Shown: positions 1 through 7,100 of the stretch, piece after piece
How positions within the stretch are numbered: position 1 is the first letter of the stretch
Layout: each line of letters opens with the position of its first letter
From: Streptomyces sp. NRRL F-5122
GTDB lineage: Bacteria > Actinomycetota > Actinomycetes > Streptomycetales > Streptomycetaceae
Assembly: GCF_001507435.1 (NCBI RefSeq)
Contig: NZ_LMWH01000283.1
Span: 1 to 27,332 of the forward strand
DNA length: 27,332 bases
Direction of reading: 5' to 3'
Program-made: the position numbers and the translations under genes
The notes under the pieces: model-generated
Told to the model about the DNA's origin: nothing
Databases searched by the model: none
The model's input: the letters and a program-made list of their open reading frames with translations, nothing else

Positions 1-2
1 AC

Positions 3-86
3 CAGCGGCCACCCAGCCCCGAGACACCAACCATCACCATCTCCAAGCCGACCAGAGCGCACCCGACTCGCAGGAAAGATCCCTAA
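3..86 (+). CDS. possible C-terminal tail of an upstream gene (partial)
   Basis: One plus-strand frame is open from the window edge to a TAA at 84-86 and is followed about 30 bases later by a terminator-like hairpin. The peptide is rich in Pro, Thr and Arg and matches no family I recognise. The hairpin is the only support for a gene ending here; the stretch may equally be non-coding. Confidence 0.2.
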   Translation, partial: QRPPSPETPTITISKPTRAHPTRRKDP

Positions 87-116
87 ATCACCGGTATTGC
101 TCCTAGCCCCTGCTCC

Positions 117-151
117 GGTCCCGGGCGCCGCTCGACTGCCCGGGACCTTTT
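117..151 (+). terminator. rho-independent terminator of an upstream transcript
   Basis: A perfect 10-bp stem (GGTCCCGGGC at 117-126, complement at 138-147) encloses an 11-base loop and is followed by TTTT at 148-151. It lies directly before the promoter at 154, so it would insulate the hydrolase operon from upstream transcription. Confidence 0.65.
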
Positions 152-153
152 GG

Positions 154-180
154 TGTCACACATCTCCTGCGGGCCTGGTC
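154..180 (+). promoter_or_regulatory. ECF41-type promoter (hydrolase operon)
   Basis: The -35 box TGTCACA is at 154-160 and the -10 box GGTC at 177-180, separated by 16 bases. The -10 ends 46 bases before the ATG at 227. This is an exact copy of the motif shared across the window. Confidence 0.8.
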
Positions 181-226
181 CCATGGTGTGAAAAGTCCTC
201 CTTAAGCGCAAGAGAAGGAACACACC

Positions 227-1177
227 ATGAGCGACATCGTTCTCGAGCCCGCCGCGCAGGATTTCGCCGACGCGACCGCCAAGCCGCCGCTGCTGTACGA
301 GCTCGGGGTCGAGGGCGCGCGCAAGCTGCTCGACGACGTGCAGGCGCAGCCCATCGAGAAGCCCGACGTGGACGAGAAGTGGATCACTGTTCCGGCGGAG
401 GTCGGCGACGTGCGGGTGCGCATCCTCAAGCCCGTCGGCAGCTCTGGCCCCCTGCCCGTCATCCTCTACGTGCACGGCGGAGGCTGGATCCTCGGCAACG
501 CCGGCACGCACGACCGGCTCGTGCGCGAGCTGACCGTCGGGGTGAACGCCGCCCTGGTCTTCGTCGAGTACGACCGCTCCCCGGAGGCCAAGTACCCGGT
601 CGCCATCGAGCAGGCCTACGCGACCGCCCGGTGGATCACCACCGAGGGCGCCGGCGAAGGCCTCGACGCCTCCCGCCTGGCCGTCGCCGGTGACTCGGTC
701 GGCGGCAACATGACCGCCGCGCTGACCCATATGGCCAAGCAGCGGGGCGACGTGGCCTTCGTGCACCAGTCGCTGTACTACCCCGTCACCGACGCGGCCC
801 AGGACACCGAGAGCTACCGGACCTTCGCACACGGCCCGCATCTGACGGCCAAGGCCATGGAATGGTTCTGGGACGCCTACACCACCGACCCCGCCGACCG
901 CGCCCAGATCACCGCCTCGCCGTTGCGGGCGACGCTGGAAGACCTCCGGGACCTGCCGCCGGCGCTCGTCGTCGTCGACGAGAACGACGTGCTGCGCGAC
1001 GAGGGCGAGGCCTACGCCCGCAAGCTCGTCCACGCCGGTGTGCCGACGACCAGCATCCGCTACAACGCCTCCCTTCACGACTTCATGATGCTGAACACGG
1101 TCCGCGGCACCCAGGCGTCGACCGCCGCGATCGAGCAGGCCATCCACGTGCTGCGCAAGGTTCTCCGAACCGACTGA
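227..1177 (+). CDS. alpha/beta hydrolase, HSL-like (lipase/esterase)
   Basis: This 316-residue protein belongs to the hormone-sensitive-lipase-like branch of alpha/beta hydrolases, which cleave carboxylic esters in the cytoplasm. The oxyanion-hole motif HGGGW is at residues 83-87 and the nucleophile elbow GDSVGG at 155-160, with Ser157 as nucleophile. Asp254 (in DENDVLRDEG) and His284 (in SLHDF) complete the triad. There is no signal peptide. Length is normal for the family. The ATG at 227 has AAGGAA seven to eight bases upstream. An ECF41-type promoter precedes it, and a second, unrelated-subfamily hydrolase follows after 49 bases, so the two probably form an operon. The substrate cannot be read from sequence. 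Confidence 0.9.
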   Translation: MSDIVLEPAAQDFADATAKPPLLYELGVEGARKLLDDVQAQPIEKPDVDEKWITVPAEVGDVRVRILKPVGSSGPLPVILYVHGGGWILGNAGTHDRLVRELTVGVNAALVFVEYDRSPEAKYPVAIEQAYATARWITTEGAGEGLDASRLAVAGDSVGGNMTAALTHMAKQRGDVAFVHQSLYYPVTDAAQDTESYRTFAHGPHLTAKAMEWFWDAYTTDPADRAQITASPLRATLEDLRDLPPALVVVDENDVLRDEGEAYARKLVHAGVPTTSIRYNASLHDFMMLNTVRGTQASTAAIEQAIHVLRKVLRTD

Positions 1178-1226
1178 CACCGCACACGCGACCACATTCC
1201 CCCGGCACGTCGAAAGGCCATTTTCC

Positions 1227-1967
1227 ATGAGTGCACACAAGCCCACCATCGTCCTCGTACACGGCGCGTTCGCGGACGCCTCCAGCTGGAACGGCGTCGT
1301 CGACAAGCTGCTCGCGCACGACTATCCGGTGATCGCCGTCGCCAATCCGCTCCGCGGACTGACCACCGACGCCGACTACGTCCGGCAGATCGTGACGTCC
1401 GTCGAGGGCCCCGTCGTCCTTGTCGGCCATTCCTACGGCGGATCCGTCATCAGCAACGCGGCCAAGGGACTGCCCGAGGTCAAGGCGCTCGTTTTCGTCG
1501 CGGCGTTCCTGCCGGAGGAGGGCGAGAGTGCTGTCACCCTGTCGGGCAAGTTCCCCGGCAGCACCCTCGGCGACACGCTCCGGCCCGTGCCGGTGACGCT
1601 GCCCGACGGCAGACAGGTCATGGACCTGTACATCGAACAGGCCAAGTTCCACAACCAGTTCGCCGCTGACGTCTCCGAGGAGACCACGGCCGTCATGGCC
1701 GCGACACAGCGGCCGGTGGCCGATGCCGCGCTGGCGGAGGGCGCGTCCGCGCCCGCGTGGCGGGACATTCCCTCCTGGGTGCTGGTGGCGGACGGGGACC
1801 GGAACATCCCCCCGCAGGTGCAGACCTACATGGCCGAGCGGGCCGGGGCCTCGGTCATGAAGGTCTCCGCCTCCCACGCGGTCAGCGTCTCGCGCCCCGG
1901 TGACGTGGCCCGTCTGATCAACGAGGCGGCGCAGGCGACCGCCGGAGCGCCGGAGGCCCGCGCCTGA
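1227..1967 (+). CDS. alpha/beta fold hydrolase
   Basis: The 246-residue protein has the compact alpha/beta hydrolase fold common in actinobacteria. The N-terminal strand carries the oxyanion HG pair at residues 12-13. The nucleophile elbow GHSYGG is at 67-72 (Ser69), an acidic residue lies in VADGDRNIP, and the likely catalytic His is in SASHAV near the C-terminus. It resembles pyrethroid-hydrolase or MhpC-like enzymes, but the substrate is unknown. It follows the first hydrolase by 49 bases with AAAGG before the ATG and no promoter of its own, so it is probably co-transcribed from 154-180. A strong hairpin terminator follows. Confidence 0.88.
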   Translation: MSAHKPTIVLVHGAFADASSWNGVVDKLLAHDYPVIAVANPLRGLTTDADYVRQIVTSVEGPVVLVGHSYGGSVISNAAKGLPEVKALVFVAAFLPEEGESAVTLSGKFPGSTLGDTLRPVPVTLPDGRQVMDLYIEQAKFHNQFAADVSEETTAVMAATQRPVADAALAEGASAPAWRDIPSWVLVADGDRNIPPQVQTYMAERAGASVMKVSASHAVSVSRPGDVARLINEAAQATAGAPEARA

Positions 1968-1975
1968 CGGACGCG

Positions 1976-2013
1976 GGGTGCGGGGTCCGGCTTCACGGCC
2001 GGACCCCGCACCC
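1976..2013 (+). terminator. terminator between convergent hydrolase and OsmC genes
   Basis: A perfect 16-bp stem (1976-1991 paired with 1998-2013) has a 6-base loop and is followed by a short T-containing run. It lies 9 bases after the hydrolase stop and 25 bases before the end of the opposing OsmC gene, so it could serve both transcripts. Confidence 0.75.
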
Positions 2014-2037
2014 GCGTTCTTGTGTGAGCCTGACGCG

Positions 2038-2442
2038 TCACGGCAGCGGTGCGGGCTCCGCGAGCAGAGTAGGCACCGTGATGATCGTGACGTCCTTGGT
2101 CAGCAGCCGATGGACAGGACAGCGTCCCGCGACCGCCAGGAGCTGGTCCCGCTGCGCGGGGGTCAACTCCCCGACGAGCCCGATGTTCTTGACGACCTGC
2201 CCCTGTGCGCCGAAGCGGACCGCAACGTCCACCCGGTCCAGCGGCCATTCGTGACGCTGCGCGTAGGCCCGCACCGCCATGGACGTGCACGCTCCGAGCG
2301 CGGCCAGGAGGAGTTCGCCCGGGGTGGGGCCGGTGTCGCTGCCGACGGGCTCCGGCTCGTCGGCTGTCAGGCGGTGTGTACCGATCGCCACGGAGCGCGT
2401 GAGCTGCTTTCCTTCGGCCACGGTAACGATGCGCGTGTTCAT
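2038..2442 (-). CDS. OsmC family peroxiredoxin-like protein
   Basis: This 134-residue protein is a small OsmC/Ohr-superfamily member, cytoplasmic thiol peroxidases that reduce organic hydroperoxides. The two expected redox cysteines are present: Cys52 in GACTSM, at the start of the long central helix, and Cys108 in GRCPVH. Length matches the YhfA-like branch of OsmC. The ATG at 2442 is the only good start, and an ECF41-type promoter variant (2499-2525) lies 56 bases upstream. It is convergent with the hydrolase operon. A peroxidase here fits an oxidative or electrophile stress role for the regulon, which is inference. Confidence 0.88.
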   Translation of the reverse strand: MNTRIVTVAEGKQLTRSVAIGTHRLTADEPEPVGSDTGPTPGELLLAALGACTSMAVRAYAQRHEWPLDRVDVAVRFGAQGQVVKNIGLVGELTPAQRDQLLAVAGRCPVHRLLTKDVTIITVPTLLAEPAPLP

Positions 2443-2498
2443 GCTTGCCTCTCAGCCGAGGTACGGGCAGAGGCACGCCTTGTGCCTCCCGAAGCTCA

Positions 2499-2525
2499 GA
2501 CCGTGCGGGGCGCCCGACTGTGACG
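2499..2525 (-). promoter_or_regulatory. ECF41-type promoter variant (OsmC gene)
   Basis: On the minus strand CGTCACA (2525-2519) is followed by 16 bases and GGTC (2502-2499). The first base of the -35 differs from the majority. The same CGTCACA variant occurs at 14620, which supports it as a tolerated form. Confidence 0.65.
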
Positions 2526-2598
2526 GCCGGCGTGCCCGTACTCGGCTGCAAAAAGGGGGTGCGGGGCGGCGGTTGCCGCCCGCGGGTGATCAGGGCGA

Positions 2599-3336
2599 TC
2601 AGCGGGACTGGTCGGTGGGGCGTACGAGGATCTCGTTGACCGCGACGTGGTCGGGCTGTGTGACGGCGTAGACCACCGCGGCCGCGATGTCTTCCGGCTG
2701 AAGGGTCCGCATCGACTCGGCCATGGCCTTGACCGCGGCACGCCCGGTGGGGTCCGTGATGTGGTCGGCCAACTCGGTCGACACCAAGCCCGGCTCCACG
2801 ACGACGACGCGGACCCCCTGCTCGGTCACCTCCTGGCGCAGCGCCTCGGCGAAGGCGTTGACGCCGAACTTGGTGGCGGAGTAGACCGCGGCGCCGGCCG
2901 AGGAGATACGGCCCGAGGTGGAGGAGATCTGGACCACCGCGCCGCGGGAACGCAGCAGGTGGGGCAGCGCGGCGTGCACCGTGTATATGGATCCCAGCAG
3001 GTTGGTCTCCACCATGCGGGTCCATTCCGCAGGATCGGCGTCAAGGACGGGGCCGGTGAGCATGATGCCGGCGTTGTTCACGACGATGTCGAGGGTGCCG
3101 AAGCGTTCGACGGTCCGGTCGACGGCCTTGCGTACCGACTCGGGGTCGCTCACGTCCATGTCCAGGACGAGGATCTCTCCGGGCGCTTCCTGCGCCAGTG
3201 CTTCGAGCCGGTCGGTCCTGCGGCCACCGACGGCCACCGTGGCCCCCGCCTTCGACAGCGCCAGTGCGGTCGCCCTGCCGATGCCGGACGAGGCGCCGGT
3301 GACAAGGACGACCTTGGGGTCGAGAACGGAAATCAT
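2599..3336 (-). CDS. SDR family oxidoreductase
   Basis: This is a classical short-chain dehydrogenase/reductase of 245 residues. The Rossmann cofactor motif TGASSGIG is at residues 13-20, NNAG at 87-90, and the catalytic Ser139, Tyr152 and Lys156 (YSATK) are all present. The Arg pair after strand 2 (GGRRTDR) suggests preference for NADP(H). Substrate is unknown; many actinobacterial relatives are annotated as serine 3-dehydrogenase-like. The ATG at 3336 has GGAG five bases upstream. It is divergent from a TetR gene across 170 bases that contain a palindrome, so TetR control is likely. No ECF41-type promoter with a -10 box precedes it. Confidence 0.9.
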   Translation of the reverse strand: MISVLDPKVVLVTGASSGIGRATALALSKAGATVAVGGRRTDRLEALAQEAPGEILVLDMDVSDPESVRKAVDRTVERFGTLDIVVNNAGIMLTGPVLDADPAEWTRMVETNLLGSIYTVHAALPHLLRSRGAVVQISSTSGRISSAGAAVYSATKFGVNAFAEALRQEVTEQGVRVVVVEPGLVSTELADHITDPTGRAAVKAMAESMRTLQPEDIAAAVVYAVTQPDHVAVNEILVRPTDQSR

Positions 3337-3454
3337 GACAACTCCGAAAGGGGTAGTGGGGGGTGAGACGGGCAGGCCGTGTCGTGTGCGAGGACAGGAC
3401 AGGGCGGCCCGAGAGGGTGACCGGGGGGCACGTTGTGCCAGAGGAACACTGAAA

Positions 3455-3470
3455 ATGACCCGCGAGTCAT
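3455..3470. promoter_or_regulatory. candidate TetR operator
   Basis: The palindrome ATGAC-CCGCGA-GTCAT lies in the divergent SDR/TetR intergenic region. It is followed by a second inverted pair, TGTCA (3470-3474) and TGACA (3487-3491). Paired half-sites between a TetR gene and its divergent neighbour are the usual place for autoregulation. Confidence 0.5.
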
Positions 3471-3506
3471 GTCAGCGTTAATGTTGTGACACGTAGAGGA
3501 GGCGTC

Positions 3507-4163
3507 ATGGCCGGGAGAACTGCGGCAGTGCAGGCCAGGGCAGACAGCGTGCGCAATCGGCGGCTGCTCCTACGAGCGGCCACCGAGGCCTTCGCCGAAT
3601 GCGGGGTGGATGTGTCGATGCACACGATTGCCCAGCGGGCCGGCGTCGCCAAGGGCACGGTGTTCAGGCACTTCCCGACGAAGGACGACCTTCTCGCGGC
3701 GATCATGATGCAGCTGCTCGACCGGCTGCTCGAGACGGCGGACCGGCTCCTGCGCGCCGATGACGCCGGCCGTGCGCTGAAGGACTTCATGGGACACGGA
3801 ATCGGCCTGCTCGCCGCCGACCGTGCGTTCTGCGAGGTCATCGGCCGGCCCTCGCTGCAGCACGCGAACGTACGCGAGGCGATCGACCGGCTCTGCGACA
3901 CGGTCGAGGACCTCACCGCCCGGGCCAGAGAACAGGAAGCCGTCCGCGGTGACATCACCGGTACCGACATCGTGCTGCTCCTCGGCGGCATCCACCAGAC
4001 CGCCCAGCCGCTGCTGGACCGTGAACCGCGGGCGTGGGAACGCTTCCTGGAGATCGCGTTCGACGGACTGCGGGCCCGTGACCGCGCGGCCCTGCCGCAT
4101 CCGCCCCCCGCCCAGCTGCGGATGGCGGACCCGTCGGGCGCCTCTGCACCGATGGAGACGTGA
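3507..4163 (+). CDS. TetR/AcrR family transcriptional regulator
   Basis: The 218-residue protein has a TetR N-terminal DNA-binding domain with the helix-turn-helix at about residues 39-58 (TIAQRAGVAKGTVFRHF), followed by a helical ligand-binding domain. It is of the type often described as TetR with a SbtR-like C-terminal domain. The ATG at 3507 has GGAGG four bases upstream and is preferred to an in-frame GTG at 3486, which would overlap the inverted repeat. It is divergent from the SDR gene and probably represses both. The ligand is unknown; by context it may be the SDR substrate. Confidence 0.88.
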   Translation: MAGRTAAVQARADSVRNRRLLLRAATEAFAECGVDVSMHTIAQRAGVAKGTVFRHFPTKDDLLAAIMMQLLDRLLETADRLLRADDAGRALKDFMGHGIGLLAADRAFCEVIGRPSLQHANVREAIDRLCDTVEDLTARAREQEAVRGDITGTDIVLLLGGIHQTAQPLLDREPRAWERFLEIAFDGLRARDRAALPHPPPAQLRMADPSGASAPMET

Positions 4164-4270
4164 CACTAAGTGGCACATCATCGGTGTGTTGTGAAATCAT
4201 GCCGCAGCTTCTGTCTTGATCAGGCCGGTCGACCAGCCGGGTACGGACGGGGGCAGGTAACGTCTGAGTC

Positions 4271-5047
4271 ATGCCGTCGCGGCGGCTGCGGCTCCGCAAT
4301 CTCGTCGGCGTGGGGGGTCGCTCCTTGGATCATGTCGTTTCCGCGGTACCGCTCGCCGAGTCGCTCGACGAACGGCGGCACCTGCTGGACATCGCCTGCC
4401 GCGCGCTCGGCAGCCGCGTCGCGGCCGAACGCGTCGTCGACGAGGCCTACCGGCGGTGGTACCGCCTTACCGATCCGGAGCGGGTCCGGATGCCGTCCCC
4501 CCGCCACTGGCTCATCCAGGTCGTGGACGAGGCGTGTCTGATGCGACCGGCGTCGGCCCGGCGCGGTGGGGTGGAACGGGACATCCAGGCCCTGCGGGCG
4601 TTGTGCGACGAGGACGTGGAACCGGTCGAGCGGGCCCTGTTGAGTGTGGGTGCTCGGCGAGCGCGGCCTGTGTCGGCGCGTCGCGAGCATGAGATCACTG
4701 TTGCCGTGCGGCAGGCGTGCAGCGTTCAGGACGGCCCCCGTCTGCGGTCGCTGCTGGCCCCCGATGCGACGGCCTTCTTCGACAGCGGCGGCAAGATCCG
4801 GGCGCTGACCCGGCCCGTCCGCGGCGACGAGCAGGTCGCCCGCAGCCTGTTGGTCCTGCTGGCTGGACAGCGGCGTGTGACGCTGTGCACTGGATCGGTC
4901 AACGGGCGCACCGGCCTCGTCGCCCGGTGCGACGACCAGGTCGCCGCCGTGCTGACCCTCGACATCGCGGACTCGCTGGTCGTTCAGGTCTGGGCCGTTC
5001 TCAACCCCGACAAGCTGCGTAGCTGGAACCGTTCCCTTCCCCGGTGA
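4271..5047 (+). CDS. degenerate ECF41-like sigma protein lacking the sigma-4 helix-turn-helix
   Basis: This 258-residue protein is a relative of the two complete ECF41 sigma factors nearby. Residues about 35-90 align with sigma region 2: RHLLDIACRALGS matches RPRLFGIAYRVLGS, and VVDEAYRRW matches VVQEAWLRW. A short stretch (DVEPVERALLSVG, 115-127) resembles the start of region 4, but the following -35-binding helix-turn-helix of about 40 residues is absent. The ECF41 linker motif GPWLPEP is also absent. The SnoaL-like C-terminal domain is intact, with DSGGK (171-175) and NPDKL (245-249), the signature motifs of ECF41 regulatory tails. It probably cannot recognise promoters alone and may act as a modulator. 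The ribosome site is weak. It converges on the sigma gene at 5058 with a 10-base gap. Confidence 0.75.
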   Translation: MPSRRLRLRNLVGVGGRSLDHVVSAVPLAESLDERRHLLDIACRALGSRVAAERVVDEAYRRWYRLTDPERVRMPSPRHWLIQVVDEACLMRPASARRGGVERDIQALRALCDEDVEPVERALLSVGARRARPVSARREHEITVAVRQACSVQDGPRLRSLLAPDATAFFDSGGKIRALTRPVRGDEQVARSLLVLLAGQRRVTLCTGSVNGRTGLVARCDDQVAAVLTLDIADSLVVQVWAVLNPDKLRSWNRSLPR

Positions 5048-5057
5048 GCTCACGTGC

Positions 5058-5990
5058 CTAGGCGTCCACGGGACGCGAGGGCAGGGGCGCGCAGTGGGCG
5101 CGGGATCCGAGGAAGGCGGCGATCTTGTCGGAGGTGAACAGCCACAGAACCTGGTGGATCCCCCGCCGTGTGGCGGTGATGGTCATGAAGGTGGCGGGCC
5201 GGCCGTCCCGGTACAGCAGAACCCCGGCGCGTCCGTTGGCCTGCACGGGTGCGATCTCGGCCGTCGGCCAGAAGCGTGACGAGGCGGTCGACAGGTTCGC
5301 CACCCGGGCACGACCGACCACGGGTACGCGGGCCGCGCCGCGCAGCCCGTTGCCGTCGGACAGACTGACCGCGTCGGGCGTCAGGAGCGCTTCCAGCGAG
5401 GCCACGTCCCCTTCCTGGGCGGCCGCGACGAAAGCATCGAGCAGTCTGCGGTGCTCCTGGATGTCGACACTGTCCCGCGCGTCGTCCGTGAGGTGCTTGC
5501 GCGCCCTGCTTACGATCTTCCTGGCGTTGACCGGGGTGAGGCGCAGTATCTCCGCGATCTCCGAGTAGTCGTACTCGAAGGCCTCCCTCAGCACGTAGGC
5601 GGCCCGTTCGGTGGGTGTGAGCTTCTGCAGCACGAGGAGCAGGGCGAGTTCCAGGGCCTCGGCACGTTCAGCGCCGGCCACCGGGTCGATGCTGGTGTCG
5701 ATGGGCTCGGGCAGCCAGGGCCCGATGTAGGTCTCGCGACGCACGCGGGCGGACTGTGCCACGTTGATGGCCAGCCTCGTCGTCGTGGTCGACAGGAACG
5801 CCGCAGGGCTGACCACCGCCGAACGGTCGGTCCGCTGCCAGCGCAGCCAAGCCTCCTGCACGACGTCCTCGGCTTCCGTCACGCTGCCCAGGACGCGGTA
5901 GGCGATACCGAAGAGCCGGGGCCGCAGTTCCACGAAGGTGGTGACGGCCTCGGCGAGGTTCCTGTCCGCGGGAGGTGCCTCTGGATACAT
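5058..5990 (-). CDS. ECF41 (SigJ-family) RNA polymerase sigma factor
   Basis: The 310-residue protein is a full ECF41 sigma factor. Region 2 spans about residues 22-88 (RPRLFGIAYRVLGS, EDVVQEAWLRWQ), followed by the ECF41 linker GPWLPEPIDT (90-99). Region 4 spans about 113-166, with the helix-turn-helix YSEIAEILRLTPVNARKIVSRARKHL at about 142-167. A SnoaL-like tail covers about 178-290. In this family the tail, rather than an anti-sigma factor, controls activity. Its signature motifs have drifted: SDGNG (211-215) and TSDKI (286-290) replace DGGGK and NPDKL. A perfect ECF41-type promoter lies at 6079-6105, so positive autoregulation is likely. Start: ATG at 5990. Confidence 0.92.
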   Translation of the reverse strand: MYPEAPPADRNLAEAVTTFVELRPRLFGIAYRVLGSVTEAEDVVQEAWLRWQRTDRSAVVSPAAFLSTTTTRLAINVAQSARVRRETYIGPWLPEPIDTSIDPVAGAERAEALELALLLVLQKLTPTERAAYVLREAFEYDYSEIAEILRLTPVNARKIVSRARKHLTDDARDSVDIQEHRRLLDAFVAAAQEGDVASLEALLTPDAVSLSDGNGLRGAARVPVVGRARVANLSTASSRFWPTAEIAPVQANGRAGVLLYRDGRPATFMTITATRRGIHQVLWLFTSDKIAAFLGSRAHCAPLPSRPVDA

Positions 5991-6078
5991 GTCCCTCTGA
6001 CTCCATTCCTCCGGGGCCCGGGTTGTCGGAATGCGGCCACGAGGCGCTCACAGACCCGGCGATCGTTTCCCCCTCAAC

Positions 6079-6105
6079 GACCGAGGGACCAAGGACGCTG
6101 TGACA
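6079..6105 (-). promoter_or_regulatory. ECF41-type promoter (sigma gene at 5990)
   Basis: On the minus strand TGTCACA (6105-6099), 16 bases, GGTC (6082-6079). It points at the ECF41 sigma gene, 88 bases before its ATG, which predicts autoregulation or control by the paralogue at 9497-10393. Confidence 0.8.
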
Positions 6106-6187
6106 GTGCTTTTGGAGCACTTTGCAGCGGCGTGGATGCGGAATCGGCCATGCGCGCCGGCTGATGTACTGCGCCGTACAAAAATTA

Positions 6188-6222
6188 GGCATGTCGTTCC
6201 ACGGGACGTGGAACGACATGCC
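6188..6222 (-). terminator. rho-independent terminator of NmrA-like gene 1
   Basis: A perfect 16-bp stem (6188-6203 with 6207-6222) has a 3-base loop. On the minus strand it is followed by TAATTTTTGT. It lies 13 bases after the stop of the NmrA-like gene ending at 6236 and upstream of the next promoter at 6105. Confidence 0.9.
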
Positions 6223-6235
6223 CCGGAAGACGCGC

Positions 6236-6982
6236 CTACTGCTGCTGGGCGAGCCAGTCGGTGAAACGGGTCTCGCCGATGCGGGCGTCCGGGCCGGGAA
6301 GCAGCGTGGTCTCCTGCAACTCGGCCCCGAAGTACGGGGCGTGCACGTCGGCGACGACCGTACGCGGGTCGTTCTTGGCGGCCAGGCCCTTGCGGATCAG
6401 CTCGTCCAGCTCGAAGGTGTCGGGACCGGCCACCTCGACCACACCGTTGACCGGCGTGCCCACGGCGGTGCGGCCCACAGTGGCGGCGACGTCGTCCGAA
6501 TAGACGGGCTGGATCTTCACCGGGGCCAGCTTGACCGTGTCACCCTCGGTTGCCGACTCGGCGATGCCCTTCATGAACTCGAAGAACTGCGTGGCATGCA
6601 CGATCGACCACGGGATCCCGGAGGCCTTGATCAGTTCCTCCTGCGCCTGCTTGGCACGGAAGTAGCCGCTCTCCTGGAGCCGTTCCGTACCCACCACCGA
6701 CAGGGCGACGTGGTGGGTGACCCCGGCGTTCGCCTCAGCCTTGAGGAGGTTGGTGGTGGAGGTACGGAAGAACTCCATGACGGCGTCGTCCGCGAAGGAG
6801 GGCGAGTTGGAGACGTCGATCACGACGGCCGCGCCCTCCAGCACCTCGGCCAGGCCCTCGCCCGTCAGCGTGTTGACGCCGGTGTTCGGGGCGGCCGCCA
6901 CCGCCTCGTGGCCGTGTTCGTTGAGCTTGCTGACGACCTTCGAGCCGATCAGCCCGGTGCCGCCGATCACTACGACCTTCAT
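6236..6982 (-). CDS. NmrA-like NAD(P)-binding protein, copy 1
   Basis: This 248-residue protein is an atypical SDR of the NmrA/epimerase-dehydratase group, with a Rossmann fold starting at residue 3 (VVVIGGTGLIGSKVV) and no canonical YxxxK site. The motif HVALSVVGT and the stretch SIVHATQFFEF are typical of the group. Members act as NAD(P)-dependent reductases or as redox sensors; the substrate is unknown. Epimerase-like proteins of this type are a recognised class of ECF41 neighbours. The ATG at 6982 has AAAGGAA upstream. Longer in-frame starts exist (for example at 7057) but would overlap the promoter at 7030-7056. It is about three quarters identical by eye to copy 2 at 22002-22745. Confidence 0.88.
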   Translation of the reverse strand: MKVVVIGGTGLIGSKVVSKLNEHGHEAVAAAPNTGVNTLTGEGLAEVLEGAAVVIDVSNSPSFADDAVMEFFRTSTTNLLKAEANAGVTHHVALSVVGTERLQESGYFRAKQAQEELIKASGIPWSIVHATQFFEFMKGIAESATEGDTVKLAPVKIQPVYSDDVAATVGRTAVGTPVNGVVEVAGPDTFELDELIRKGLAAKNDPRTVVADVHAPYFGAELQETTLLPGPDARIGETRFTDWLAQQQ

Positions 6983-7029
6983 GGGGACGTTCCTTTCACT
7001 CATTCTCATCTGGCGCTTGAACGAGGTAT

Positions 7030-7056
7030 GACCGGGAACTGATCGGCGCTGTGACA
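7030..7056 (-). promoter_or_regulatory. ECF41-type promoter (NmrA-like gene 1)
   Basis: On the minus strand TGTCACA (7056-7050), 16 bases, GGTC (7033-7030), 47 bases before the ATG at 6982. It lies between the flavoprotein stop and the NmrA-like gene, so the latter has its own promoter although both genes run the same way. Confidence 0.8.
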
Positions 7057-7100
7057 CCTTTCTCGAAATTCCGGAAATCTTCTCCCGGGCAGGGTGATTC

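Noticed and set aside
83..1306. Open frame of 407 codons on the minus strand opposite the first hydrolase
   Set aside because: It lies opposite a hydrolase with complete catalytic motifs and has the repetitive Val/Gly/Asp composition of an antisense shadow.
1826..3025. Long minus-strand frame spanning the hydrolase end, OsmC and SDR genes
   Set aside because: It crosses a strong terminator and two well-defined genes in other frames, and its product is low-complexity Arg/Pro/Gly.
3485..3491. Minus-strand TGTCACA upstream of the SDR gene
   Set aside because: At 16 bases the -10 position reads GACT, and no GGTC or CGTC lies at 15-18 bases. It is better explained as half of a TetR-type inverted repeat.
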